Shown: piece after piece, positions 19,473-28,351 of the stretch
Layout of the letters: each line of letters opens with the position of its first letter
Position numbering within the stretch: the first letter of the stretch is position 1
Source of the DNA: Labilibaculum sp. K2S
GTDB taxonomy: Bacteria; Bacteroidota; Bacteroidia; Bacteroidales; Marinifilaceae
NCBI RefSeq assembly: GCF_030372765.1
Contig: NZ_JAUCMW010000001.1
Location: forward strand, 310,001-374,000
Direction: 5' to 3'
Length of the DNA stretch: 64,000 bases
Notes under the pieces: generated by a model
Told to the model about the DNA's origin: nothing
The model's database searches: none
Seen by the model: the letters and a program-made list of their open reading frames with translations, nothing else
Made by a program: the position numbers and the translations under genes

Positions 19473-20174
19473 TTATCCTCTTTTATAAGTATTCACATAT
19501 TTTTCTTTTCGTTCCGGATTTCGCCAAAATACATATTGTCCAATTTCACGAATAATACGCATATCTTCTATAAGTAAGGTATACGCTTTATCGCGGATCA
19601 CTTTATTGGCACTGCTATCATCTTTAGAACCATTTGAGGCCGCCAATAGCTCCGACATAGTACGAGCGGTTGTTCTTGCTTTCTGATTCAATGTCACATC
19701 AAAATTGATGACTGCTAATGGCTCAGGATATTTTTCACCCAATACAGCTAATTCAATTAAATCCTGAATCATGTCGGCATGTCCGTTTCCATCACGAATT
19801 CGTGCAATCTTGGTTTTGATATCAGGATATGCCCGATAAGCAAAACTAAAGTGATGAAGCATTTCATCTCTAAAGTTATATGCCTCAGGCGATAAATTGA
19901 GCCATTCTTTCTGAGCTTCTTGTCGGGCTCGGTATTCACTCATCCAAACAGCCTGACAGTAGCGCAAAGCACCTGCACGTGTTCGTAAGTTTTCAGTTTT
20001 TGACCAATCCAAGCCAGCAGCAACTAAAGCTTCTTTGTCTTCAATTGCTTCTACCTGTAATGTTTCTGCATCTGCAGCAACAATGTCGATTGGAGTGTCG
20101 GGTAGTTTTACATCTTTTAAAGGAAAAGCTTGAATTTCTTCTTTATTTGTTTCAAAATCATTTTGATAATCCAT
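19473..20174 (-). CDS. Uncharacterised helical protein
   Basis: A 233-residue predicted cytoplasmic protein that I cannot assign to a named family. It is acidic at the N-terminus (NDFETNKEEIQAFPLKDVKL), then mostly alpha-helical, and ends in YVFWRNPERKEKYVNTYKRG. It has no signal peptide, membrane helix or obvious catalytic motif. A frame open to 20240 would add 22 residues read through the structured element at 20207-20269, so I prefer the ATG at 20172-20174. Its orientation is opposite to the sigma modules on both sides, and it has a tandem repeat at its 3' end and an inverted repeat in its leader. This suggests a separate unit inserted between modules 1 and 2. Confidence 0.75.
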   Translation of the reverse strand: MDYQNDFETNKEEIQAFPLKDVKLPDTPIDIVAADAETLQVEAIEDKEALVAAGLDWSKTENLRTRAGALRYCQAVWMSEYRARQEAQKEWLNLSPEAYNFRDEMLHHFSFAYRAYPDIKTKIARIRDGNGHADMIQDLIELAVLGEKYPEPLAVINFDVTLNQKARTTARTMSELLAASNGSKDDSSANKVIRDKAYTLLIEDMRIIREIGQYVFWRNPERKEKYVNTYKRG

Positions 20175-20206
20175 ACTTATGAATGTATAAATTGTATATT
20201 TCAGGG

Positions 20207-20269
20207 CCCATCGGCCTCCTCTTCCAAACTCGCGTCTCAAAACGATCCGGTTGATGACCAGCCGATGGG
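20207..20269 (-). promoter_or_regulatory. Inverted repeat, possible structured 5' leader
   Basis: CCCATCGGC (20207-20215) and GCCGATGGG (20261-20269) are perfect 9-bp arms around 45 nt. Read on the minus strand, the loop can form a second short hairpin (TGGT-CATCA-ACCG), giving a branched shape. It lies 33-95 nt before the orphan gene start. It matches no riboswitch class that I recognise. Either strand could be the transcribed one. Confidence 0.4.
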
Positions 20270-20553
20270 TTACCTTTTTGTTCCGGAAATAAACTCCTAA
20301 TAAATCTCATATTTCAAAAACGGTTTTAAAATTAAGTCAAATAAATAGAAATTTAATCTGTCAAATGTGCCAAGTTTTCCCGATTCAGTAAATTGGAGTT
20401 GATTTAACACGTATTGTTTTTTGTTGTTAATTAGGTATGGGTGCCAATAGCGGAAGCCGATAATCCGATTCTAAATGTCTTGAAAACAACTGTTTTCTTC
20501 TTTCAAAAAAAATTCTATTTTTGCTTCCGCTAACCACGATCTAAAAACCGAAT
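20270..20553. other. Divergent intergenic region before sigma module 2
   Basis: This gap holds the promoters of the orphan minus-strand gene and of sigma gene 2. It is AT-rich. I see no TTCACC-N17-TGTCTT element and no further strong hairpin. Confidence 0.4.
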
Positions 20554-21111
20554 ATGCCTGAATCAAAAGATATACTTACTGAATTGCTGCGTACCGGAAG
20601 TCGGAAATCTTATGAGGCATTCTTTAAGAAATATTATCAGGATTTATTTTTGTGGGCAAATAGTATTCTAAAAGATTCGGAAGCGGCCGAGGACATTGTT
20701 CAGGATTTCTTTGTTGATTTTTGGGAGAAGAAACGATTTAAATCAGTTACAACAAATCTTCAGTCTTATATTTTTCGATCGGTCCGAAATTCCTGTCTGA
20801 ATTACATCAAGCGCGAACAAAAGCTGATTCATGATATAGATCATTTGGAAAAAGAAGAGGCTGCCCCTAAAGCAAATGCCAATACCATTGAGAATTCTCA
20901 GCTAATTTATTCGGCCATAAACGAATTGCCGGAAAAATGCAGAGAAGTATTTGTGCTTTGCTGCGTAAATGGATACACTTATAATGAAGCAGCAGAAGAA
21001 CTGGGTGTTACCATAAATACTGTTCGTACTCATATGGTGCGTGCATTTAAATTCCTGAGAGAAAAACTCAAATCGCCGCACCTGTTCTATCTACTGTTTT
21101 TTCATAAATAG
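20554..21111 (+). CDS. ECF RNA polymerase sigma factor, module 2
   Basis: A 185-residue ECF sigma factor. Region 2 is at about 18-88 (AAEDIVQDFFVDFWEKK, LQSYIFRSVRNSCLNYIK). Region 4 is at about 125-175 (LPEKCREVFVLCCVNGYTYNEAAEELGVTINTVRTH). The cognate anti-sigma gene is unusually far away, 469 bp downstream, because the gap contains a palindromic repeat element. Like the other three sigma genes it lies directly upstream of fecR, susC and susD in the same orientation. Confidence 0.92.
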   Translation: MPESKDILTELLRTGSRKSYEAFFKKYYQDLFLWANSILKDSEAAEDIVQDFFVDFWEKKRFKSVTTNLQSYIFRSVRNSCLNYIKREQKLIHDIDHLEKEEAAPKANANTIENSQLIYSAINELPEKCREVFVLCCVNGYTYNEAAEELGVTINTVRTHMVRAFKFLREKLKSPHLFYLLFFHK

Positions 21112-21237
21112 ACCTTTTTGTATCGCTTTTGTGGCAGCGATTATAAAACAGAATTTTGTCTTACCTCGCTTTTAAATCAAAATAAGTTGGTTTTAACGTG
21201 GAATTACTTGCAGGTTATTCTACTAGGTATTATTAAC

Positions 21238-21405
21238 TTATACCAATTTAATTTCAAAAGTATCTTTAAATAAAATGGAATAATTTTCTGCCGGATCAAG
21301 GCAAAAAAGCAAAAGATAGCCGAGTTACCTTGCATCTTCTTTAACGAAGATATAGCTGAAAAGAAACATTTTATAAGATCAACTTTGATGTTAATTTGAT
21401 ATTAC
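21238..21405. mobile_element. MITE-like palindromic repeat between sigma 2 and fecR 2
   Basis: The ends are imperfect inverted repeats of about 27 nt (21 matches in my hand alignment) that continue inward with weaker pairing. The left end begins TTATACCAATTTAATTTC and the right end, reverse-complemented, begins TAATATCAAATTAACATC. The interior contains a hairpin ATCTTC-N6-GAAGAT. There is no coding capacity. It accounts for most of the enlarged sigma-fecR gap in this module. Mobility is inferred from structure only. Confidence 0.4.
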
Positions 21406-21508
21406 CCGTTCTTAACGGATAATTATAAGCCTATTGATTTATAAATGGATTACTATTTCTTATTTGAAAGCCGGTATTTACTAAATAGTGAAAAAAAGTT
21501 AATTTTTT

Positions 21509-21537
21509 GTCACATCATATCTAAACAGATCTGTCTT
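21509..21537 (+). promoter_or_regulatory. Putative ECF-sigma promoter before fecR 2
   Basis: GTCACA at 21509-21514 (four of six bases of TTCACC), a 17-nt spacer, then a perfect TGTCTT at 21532-21537, 43 nt before the fecR ATG. Spacing and place agree with the other modules, but the -35 half is weak. Confidence 0.4.
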
Positions 21538-21580
21538 AAAGGTGTATACACTTAATCGATAGATTGAATTTTAATTACAA

Positions 21581-22768
21581 ATGGAAGAAAAAATTATTGA
21601 TATTATTTCCAGGTCTCTTGGGGGACAGCCTACTACCAATGAGGAGAAACATGAGTTGGAATTGTGGTTGAAAGAGAATGGAAATAAGCGCTTTTATAAA
21701 GGATTGGAGATGTTCTCCGCAAGCTCAAAGGAAGCGTTACAATTACCGCAGGCAAATGTGGAGCGGGCATTTGAAAAGTATCTTGGAAAGATGCAGCAAT
21801 CGAGGGAAACTCTTCGGATGAGATTTATTAAGAAGGCAATGCCATATGCAGCCTCAGTTTTATTGATGCTTGGATTGTTTTCTGTAATGATGTATCTCGG
21901 CAATTCCGATTCAGGAATCGCGAAACAGGAACAATGGTTGGCTGCAATTGAGCCCGGATCACAAAAGGCCGAGCTCATATTAGATGATGGTGAAGTATTG
22001 AATTTGGATGAGAAGAAGGAGAAAGATGAAATTAAGGAAAAAGATGGTACCGTAATTAGTAATACCGGTTCTGCTTTGGTTTACAATGTTAGTGCAAAAA
22101 CGGATAACAAAAAAACAACTTACAATAGCTTGGTTGTACCAAGAGGTGGGGAGTATCAATTACAATTGGAAGATGGCACCAAAGTTTGGGTAAACTCCGA
22201 AACCCGCCTGCGTTACCCTACCCGGTTTGCGGACAACAAAAGAGTGGTGTTGCTGGAAGGAGAAGCTTATTTCGAGGTTAGTAAGGATAAGACCCGTCCG
22301 TTTATAGTGAAAACACAGGGTGTTGATGTACGTGTTTTGGGAACTCATTTTAATATTTCGTCGTACGCCGACGAAGACGCCATACGTACTACACTGGTTG
22401 AAGGAAGTGTTTCGGTAATGGATAATAAGAATCCTAAGGAAAACGTATTACTCAATCCCGGACATCAGGCCGTTTTCTCAAAGAAAAGCGGTGATCTGAA
22501 AAATAAAAAAGTAAATGTTGATTTATATACCTCATGGAAAGATGGAAAGTTTGTTTTTCAGGAATCGAGCTTGACTGATATCATGAACCGGGTATCGCGC
22601 TGGTACGATGTGAAAGTATTCTATCAGAGCAGGGAGGCAGGAGATCTAAACTTTACAGGAACATTAAAAAGATATGAGAGCCTGGATCGCTTGCTTGGAA
22701 TGATTGAAAAAACAAATGAGGTAAAGTTCTTATTTAAGGATAAAACAATAATTGTTCAAAGAAAATAA
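21581..22768 (+). CDS. FecR-family anti-sigma factor, module 2
   Basis: A 395-residue membrane anti-sigma factor. One membrane helix lies at about 86-106 (AMPYAASVLLMLGLFSVMM). The periplasmic FecR domain (GGEYQLQLEDGTKVWVNSET, VVLLEGEAYFEVSKDKTRPF, VRVLGTHFNI) is followed by a C-terminal DUF4974 domain (FVFQESSLTDIMNRVSRWYD). It is predicted to hold sigma factor 2 and to release it on contact with the STN domain of SusC 2. It probably starts a transcript that runs into susC and susD. Confidence 0.92.
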   Translation: MEEKIIDIISRSLGGQPTTNEEKHELELWLKENGNKRFYKGLEMFSASSKEALQLPQANVERAFEKYLGKMQQSRETLRMRFIKKAMPYAASVLLMLGLFSVMMYLGNSDSGIAKQEQWLAAIEPGSQKAELILDDGEVLNLDEKKEKDEIKEKDGTVISNTGSALVYNVSAKTDNKKTTYNSLVVPRGGEYQLQLEDGTKVWVNSETRLRYPTRFADNKRVVLLEGEAYFEVSKDKTRPFIVKTQGVDVRVLGTHFNISSYADEDAIRTTLVEGSVSVMDNKNPKENVLLNPGHQAVFSKKSGDLKNKKVNVDLYTSWKDGKFVFQESSLTDIMNRVSRWYDVKVFYQSREAGDLNFTGTLKRYESLDRLLGMIEKTNEVKFLFKDKTIIVQRK

Positions 22769-22840
22769 ATGAAATAAAAAACCAACCAATGAGAAAAAAC
22801 AACCCAAAAAGATTAACCCCCAATGCATAAGTAGAAAAAA

Positions 22841-22914
22841 CGGGTTTGCGCGAACAAACCCGAGATAACAATAATTACTGTATTCATCCCTGAGTGGAAT
22901 CAATTGATGAATAC
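22841..22914 (+). promoter_or_regulatory. Two-hairpin leader between fecR 2 and susC 2
   Basis: The first stem-loop is CGGGTTTG-CGCGAA-CAAACCCG (22841-22862, perfect 8 bp, 6-nt loop). The second is GTATTCATC paired with GATGAATAC (22880-22914, perfect 9 bp, 17-nt loop). No T-run follows either. The start codon is 28 nt beyond the second stem, a spacing close to that in the other modules. Confidence 0.6.
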
Positions 22915-22942
22915 GAATGTGTAATCATAACCTTACAAATCT

Positions 22943-25900
22943 ATGAAAATTAATTGGAAACGTATTCGCTTTCATTACGAAAGTGGATGGAAGAAACCCC
23001 TAATGCGTATGAAACTTTTAGTGATGTTGATGCTGATGTGTGTGTGTCAGCTCTCGGCAAGTGTAAAAGGTCAGAATGCAGCGGTAAACATAAATTTGCA
23101 CGAAGCCAGTCTTGTTGAGTTCTTTTCGGAGATTGCTCATCAAACCGATTACGAGTTTCTTTATAACCACGATTTGGTGTTGGGAAAGGAAACCGTTAGT
23201 CTCGAAGCTGATCAACAGGATTTAAAAGAGCTCTTGGAAGATGTTTTGCATGAACGCGGTTTAGACTATCAGTTGGATGATAATGTAATTATCATTTCGA
23301 AAAGAGAATATGTTGCTCCTGCTGCAGCACCAGCACCAGCAGTGCAGGAAAAGCGGGTAACTGGTAACGTAACCGACGAAAATGGTATTCCTCTGCCAGG
23401 AGTATCAGTTGTTGTTAAAGGAACCAGTAATGGTGTAGCAACCGATATTGATGGAAATTATTCCATTAAAGTTGAATACAAAGATGCATTTTTGATTTTC
23501 TCTTTTGTGGGTATGACATCTCAAGAGGTAGCTTATAATGGACAAGTTGTGCAGAATGTAATCTTGTCAGCTGATTCTGAAACTTTGGGAGAGGTTGTTG
23601 TAACCGGTCTTCAGACTATTGAAAAAGGACGAGCTACCGGATCATTTCAAATTTTAAAAAGTGAAGAACTAGATGCTGTTATTTCTACGGATTTTAGAGA
23701 AAAACTGATTGGAGCAGCTTCCGGTGTTTATGTCGATAAAGACAATAATCTAATGATTCGTGGTCAGAGTACTTTTAACGCAAGTACTAAACCCTTAATT
23801 GTTGTTGATGGAATTCCTTTGGAAAGTTCGGATCTTAATATTAACCCGAACGATATTGATCAGATTTCTATTTTGAAGGATGCTGCATCGGCTTCTATTT
23901 GGGGGGTGCGTGCTGCAAATGGTGTAGTTGTGATTTCTACTAAAAGAGGGAAAAAGGATGGGAAATTATCTATAAACTATACAGGAAGTTACAGTGTTGA
24001 AGATAAAGTTGATATCGGTGATTATCATAGATTGAATGCTTCTGAATATGCAGAACTGGAGTTTGAGAGAAGTTTGGGGAAAGGAATATTTAGATGGTCG
24101 GATACCGATGGCTACAATCAGGTGCAGAAAGTATGGATTGATTATGAGGAGAAGGGAAGTATTTCATTGGATGAGGCAAGGGCACGAATAGCTGAGATCG
24201 GAGCCTTCGATAATGAATCTCAGATTGAAGACTTATTCTATCAGAGAAAAACGGTGCAGCGGCACAATATCTCATTAACTACCGGAACAGATAAAGCATC
24301 TCATTATTTTTCAATTAACTATGACAAAACTGATCAGGAATTGGTGGGGAACTCTGCTGATAAAATCAATTTTATTGGAAATACAGATTTAAATCTTGCT
24401 AAAGGAATCGATCTTCAGATTGGACTACGTGGAACTTACCAAAAAAGCAACAATAATGGTAATGGCAGTGCGTGGAAAATGTTACCCTACCAAAGAATTT
24501 TAGATGAAGATGGGGCATATGTTGATCAGAATCATAGTATTTCCGATGGGTACAGAGAACTTTTGGATACTAACGGATTTCTTGATTGGAGTCAAAATAA
24601 CCTCCGGAAGGTAAGAATGAATGACAAAACAAAGGAGACAACTAATGTTGCGACTAGTTTAAAATTAGATATTGAGTTAATTAAGGGCTTGAAATTCACT
24701 AGTTTTGGAAGTTATGAAACAGGAAGGACTGAAGGACGTAACTTTTATGGATCAGAGCATGACTATGTGAGAGATATGAAGAATAGTTTTACTGAAGTTT
24801 CTGATACAGAAACACCGGAAATAGTAGCTTGGCATTTACCTAAAAAAGGTGGAATTCTAGACCTTTCTTATGACCTGTTAAAATCTTTTGCCATTAGAAA
24901 TACATTGCAATATTCTATAAATACAGACAATTTCAGAATAAAGTTTATGGCTGGGAATGAGCTGTATTCCTTGAAAACAAAATATAGCAGTAATCGTTTG
25001 TTTGGTTATGATGAGGGAAGCATGGCTCACGAGGCAATTGATTTAGCTTCTCTTCAGGAAGGCAAATTTAAAGGTTATACCGGAAAACGAAGCTATTTAA
25101 GTTATTCTCCGGAATTGGAAGAAACTTTAGAGAAATATGCTTCCTATTTTGGTACTACGAATCTCTCTTATCAGGACAAGTATGATCTGTTTGCAAGTGT
25201 GCGTTTAGACCAGACCAATATGTTGGTCAATTCAAGTCAATTCCGAAACAATCCTTCCTGGTCAGTAGGAGGAAAATGGCATTTGTCACAAGAGGAGTTT
25301 TTCCAAAGTGATTGGATCAATGATCTGGCAGTAAAAGTATCATATGGTTTAAGCGGAAATATTGAGAAATCTACCGGACCCGATATTGTAGGTAAAGTTG
25401 ATCAATCTTACTCCCTGAGTGGTTTGAATTTTCTTTCAATTACAAATCCTGAAAATAAAGAGTTGGGTTGGGAAAAGACAAATATGCTTAATGTTGGAGT
25501 GGATTATTCAATTTTGGGAGGAAGAATGTATGGTACTTTTGAGTTCTATGAAAAAAGATCCAGAGATCTGTTAAGTACCGTTAATAATGATGCAACATCT
25601 GGTTGGGGCTCAGTATTAAAAAATGCGGCATCTGTATTGAATCGAGGACTCGATGTTTCGTTAAATGCACGCATTCTCAACCGAATCTTCTTATGGGATT
25701 TGGGAGCCAATTTTTCGTACAATTACAATAAAGTTACAGACATTAACTATACTCCTTCATCAGGAGGCTTGTATTTTCAATCACCATTGAAAGGAAAAGC
25801 AATTTCCTATATCGCAGCCGTTCCATATGCAGGTTTGGATGCTGCCGGTGAGCCACAAATAAAAAAGAAGGGGGATGATACAATTCTGCCTTATACTGAC

Positions 25901-26458
25901 CTGAGTAAGCTTACTATTGATGATCATCGATTCATGGGCAGAAGTACTCCTCCTGTATTTGGAAGCCTTACCAACACCTTTCGATACAAAGATCTAAGTT
26001 TGGGAATCATGATAACCTATAAACTTGGACATAAGGTGAGAATGCCTTCGCCGGACAATTCCTTTTTTACAGATTTTACTCCAACAGAATGGATGTCGGA
26101 GAAATATAGATGGACCAAACCTGGAGACGAATTGACCAAATGGGCGCCTAAACTGGATGTAAGTCCTGGATATGCTTCATTTGACAGAGGCGATGTTGTG
26201 AAGTACAGCGATTATCTTGTAGACAAAGGAGATATCATCCGATTGAAGAGCATTAGTTTGGAATATAAATTGAACAAATTAATTGAAAAGTTACCAGTAA
26301 AAGATGCTTCTATCCGTCTGAATGCTGAGAACCTTTGGTATTGGGCTGCCAACAGGTATAATTTGGACACAGATTATTTATCTGCGTCAGGTTATGACTC
26401 ACCGTTTAGTTTGCCCGTCAGAGCTAAGTATACAGTAAGTTTGAAATTAAATCTGTAA
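22943..26458 (+). CDS. SusC/RagA-family TonB-dependent transporter with STN domain, module 2
   Basis: A 1171-residue outer-membrane transporter. A charged N-terminal leader and signal segment (VCQLSASVKGQ) precede an STN domain at about 53-118, a CarboxypepD_reg-like domain (GNVTDENGIPLPGVSVV) after an Ala/Pro-rich linker (APAAAPAPAVQEK), the VVVTGLQ stretch, the plug (ISILKDAASASIWGVRAANG) and a barrel ending in YTVSLKLNL. The terminal residue is Leu rather than the usual Phe. A 45-nt stretch in the regulatory-like domain is identical to susC of module 4. It pairs with the SusD lipoprotein encoded 7 bp downstream. Confidence 0.95.
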   Translation: MKINWKRIRFHYESGWKKPLMRMKLLVMLMLMCVCQLSASVKGQNAAVNINLHEASLVEFFSEIAHQTDYEFLYNHDLVLGKETVSLEADQQDLKELLEDVLHERGLDYQLDDNVIIISKREYVAPAAAPAPAVQEKRVTGNVTDENGIPLPGVSVVVKGTSNGVATDIDGNYSIKVEYKDAFLIFSFVGMTSQEVAYNGQVVQNVILSADSETLGEVVVTGLQTIEKGRATGSFQILKSEELDAVISTDFREKLIGAASGVYVDKDNNLMIRGQSTFNASTKPLIVVDGIPLESSDLNINPNDIDQISILKDAASASIWGVRAANGVVVISTKRGKKDGKLSINYTGSYSVEDKVDIGDYHRLNASEYAELEFERSLGKGIFRWSDTDGYNQVQKVWIDYEEKGSISLDEARARIAEIGAFDNESQIEDLFYQRKTVQRHNISLTTGTDKASHYFSINYDKTDQELVGNSADKINFIGNTDLNLAKGIDLQIGLRGTYQKSNNNGNGSAWKMLPYQRILDEDGAYVDQNHSISDGYRELLDTNGFLDWSQNNLRKVRMNDKTKETTNVATSLKLDIELIKGLKFTSFGSYETGRTEGRNFYGSEHDYVRDMKNSFTEVSDTETPEIVAWHLPKKGGILDLSYDLLKSFAIRNTLQYSINTDNFRIKFMAGNELYSLKTKYSSNRLFGYDEGSMAHEAIDLASLQEGKFKGYTGKRSYLSYSPELEETLEKYASYFGTTNLSYQDKYDLFASVRLDQTNMLVNSSQFRNNPSWSVGGKWHLSQEEFFQSDWINDLAVKVSYGLSGNIEKSTGPDIVGKVDQSYSLSGLNFLSITNPENKELGWEKTNMLNVGVDYSILGGRMYGTFEFYEKRSRDLLSTVNNDATSGWGSVLKNAASVLNRGLDVSLNARILNRIFLWDLGANFSYNYNKVTDINYTPSSGGLYFQSPLKGKAISYIAAVPYAGLDAAGEPQIKKKGDDTILPYTDLSKLTIDDHRFMGRSTPPVFGSLTNTFRYKDLSLGIMITYKLGHKVRMPSPDNSFFTDFTPTEWMSEKYRWTKPGDELTKWAPKLDVSPGYASFDRGDVVKYSDYLVDKGDIIRLKSISLEYKLNKLIEKLPVKDASIRLNAENLWYWAANRYNLDTDYLSASGYDSPFSLPVRAKYTVSLKLNL

Positions 26459-26465
26459 AATTAAA

Positions 26466-27863
26466 ATGTTCGTTATGAGAAATATATATATAATCCTTAT
26501 TGTCCTGCTTTTTTTCTCCTGTCAGGATTTTGTAAATGAAACACCAAAAGGGAATTTGATTCCTAAGACAGTAGACGATATGGGAATGATTTTGGATGCT
26601 TTCGATATCTTTGAACCCAATGCAATTGCGTTTGGTCATGGAAATCAGACTTTAATGACTGATGACTGCAAGCTTCCTGAAGATGTTGCCTCTTCTGCAA
26701 ATCCGGCTGTTGTAAACAGTTATACTTGGGCGGAACACTTATTCGATGTTTCGAAGAATGATGGGAATTGGGAAGGATTCTATCATGTGATTTATTTGTG
26801 TAACTATATTTTGGAAAAAATCGATGATGCTCCGGAAGGATCAGGCGAGTATTCAAGAGATTTTGTGAAAGGTTCCGCTTTGTTGAACAGAGCTCATTCT
26901 TTTTTCATTTTGGTGAATCTGTATGCAGAACACTATGATGAAAATACGGCTTCAGCGGCTCTTGGAGTACCTATGCCTTTGGAATCTGATATCAACATCA
27001 AATATGGAAGAGCTGCAGTGGCAGAAGTCTACAATCAGGTTTTAATAGATCTGAACCAGGCCGTGAAATTGCTTTCAAATAAATCTGAATATACTTTTCA
27101 AGCTACAAAACCAGCAGCTTTGGGATTGCTGTCTCGTTTCTATTTGTATCAGGGAGAATATACAAAAGCCTGGCAATATGCAGATTCAGTTTTGCAAATT
27201 GTGCCGGAACTGAAAGACTACAATACAATTGAGCAGTATGAGCTAGGACAACCGGATTTTGGTCTCGACAACTGGGCTCCTTATTCGGGTTGGGAAAAGC
27301 CGGATGTTATTTTTTACAAGGAAAACAGCGATTTATCCAGCAAATATTACGTGTCAGATGAGTTAATGAGCCTCATGGATACAACTACAGATCTTCGTTA
27401 CCAAAACTTTTTCACCAATTATAAATACTACTCATTTATTAAAGATTCCAATGGTTATCGGTATTCAGATGAAGCAGATGTAAATAGGGGGATTTCCCTT
27501 GGTGAGATATACCTGATTGAAGCCGAAGCGAAATTGCGGGATAATGATGCTGAAGTGGCTCTTACTGCTTTAAATGAGCTGAGAGCAAATAGGTATGCTG
27601 CCGGAACACCTGATGTTACCGAAACAAATCCAGATGCACTTTTGCAGATAATATTGGATGAACGAAGAAGAGAAACCATCTTTAAAGGCCTTCGCTGGTT
27701 CGATTTAAAGCGATTAAACAAGGATCCCAAGACTACTAAAACAATCACACATACATTGTTTGGTGAAACATATACCTTGAAGCCTGGAAGCAAAAGATAT
27801 GTGCTTCCAATTCCACGTAAAGTGATCGAGTTGAATTCTTTGATTGAGCAAAACCCTCGGTAA
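26466..27863 (+). CDS. SusD/RagB-family substrate-binding lipoprotein, module 2
   Basis: A 465-residue lipoprotein with lipobox LLFFSCQDF (Cys19). The SusD scaffold is visible in LLNRAHSFFILVNLYAEHYDENT and ALGLLSRFYLYQGEYTKAWQYAD, and the RagB-type C-terminus in RRRETIFKGLRWFDLKRLNKD. A second Met at residue 4 (26475) is an alternative start. Both give a valid lipoprotein signal. It is encoded 7 bp after susC 2. Unlike in modules 1, 3 and 4, no TlpA-type gene follows. Confidence 0.93.
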   Translation: MFVMRNIYIILIVLLFFSCQDFVNETPKGNLIPKTVDDMGMILDAFDIFEPNAIAFGHGNQTLMTDDCKLPEDVASSANPAVVNSYTWAEHLFDVSKNDGNWEGFYHVIYLCNYILEKIDDAPEGSGEYSRDFVKGSALLNRAHSFFILVNLYAEHYDENTASAALGVPMPLESDINIKYGRAAVAEVYNQVLIDLNQAVKLLSNKSEYTFQATKPAALGLLSRFYLYQGEYTKAWQYADSVLQIVPELKDYNTIEQYELGQPDFGLDNWAPYSGWEKPDVIFYKENSDLSSKYYVSDELMSLMDTTTDLRYQNFFTNYKYYSFIKDSNGYRYSDEADVNRGISLGEIYLIEAEAKLRDNDAEVALTALNELRANRYAAGTPDVTETNPDALLQIILDERRRETIFKGLRWFDLKRLNKDPKTTKTITHTLFGETYTLKPGSKRYVLPIPRKVIELNSLIEQNPR

Positions 27864-27872
27864 ACAGCACTT

Positions 27873-28007
27873 AAGAGGATGTCAGAAAAGTAAAGTTTCA
27901 TTTGAAAATAATCTTTTTATTGAAGTTTAAATGTCTGTGATTCAGATGTAAATATGCTTCAGTAAGCTCAGAATAACAATGAGATTGAACTTTTAGGACA
28001 CCCTTTT
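27873..28007. mobile_element. Small inverted-repeat element after susD 2
   Basis: The ends are imperfect inverted repeats of 27 nt with 19 matches in my hand alignment. Left AAGAGGATGTCAGAAAAGT corresponds to right (reverse-complemented) AAAAGGGTGTCCTAAAAGT. Ends of the type GGGTGTCC-N-AAAAGT resemble insertion-sequence termini, and the 135-bp body has no gene, so a MITE or decayed IS end pair is plausible. Alternatively it is a weak bidirectional terminator. Confidence 0.35.
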
Positions 28008-28035
28008 ATTTATTGAATTTTAATCATCGCTCTAT

Positions 28036-28239
28036 ATGTCAAGCACTAAAAAAAACAGCTTTTTTTTACTGCTGGTTGCTGTAACTAATATTTTAGCTTC
28101 TGTAAATAAATTTGTGTTAGATGAATTTCTTAAAGAGAAATCGTTCATTTTAGATGTATCCGTTCATTTATCGATATTTCTAACCTATGTTGGCATTTTC
28201 AATTTTATCTATCAGCTATTTTGTCAAAAAGAAAACTGA
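28036..28239 (+). CDS. Small predicted membrane protein
   Basis: A 67-residue frame starting MSSTKKNSFFLLLVAVTNIL with two hydrophobic segments (about 9-25 and 43-60) and a lysine-rich start, as expected of a small inner-membrane protein. I recognise no family. It lies between susD 2 and the module 2 thioredoxin gene in the same orientation, just right of an inverted-repeat element. It could be real or a chance frame in AT-rich DNA. Confidence 0.4.
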   Translation: MSSTKKNSFFLLLVAVTNILASVNKFVLDEFLKEKSFILDVSVHLSIFLTYVGIFNFIYQLFCQKEN

Positions 28240-28351
28240 ATTGAAATGACGGATTTAATCTATAGATCAATGTTTAGAATTCTATAAAGAAAATTTTATA
28301 ATAACCTGTAAGGAATAATCTTAAGATAAAACCTTTATTAATTAAAAAATA

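Noticed and set aside
19335..19577. 80-codon plus-strand frame through the 21-bp repeats
   Set aside because: It needs a TTG start inside the array, has an in-frame stop just upstream of the array, and runs into the antisense of the orphan gene. Treated as a repeat, not a gene.
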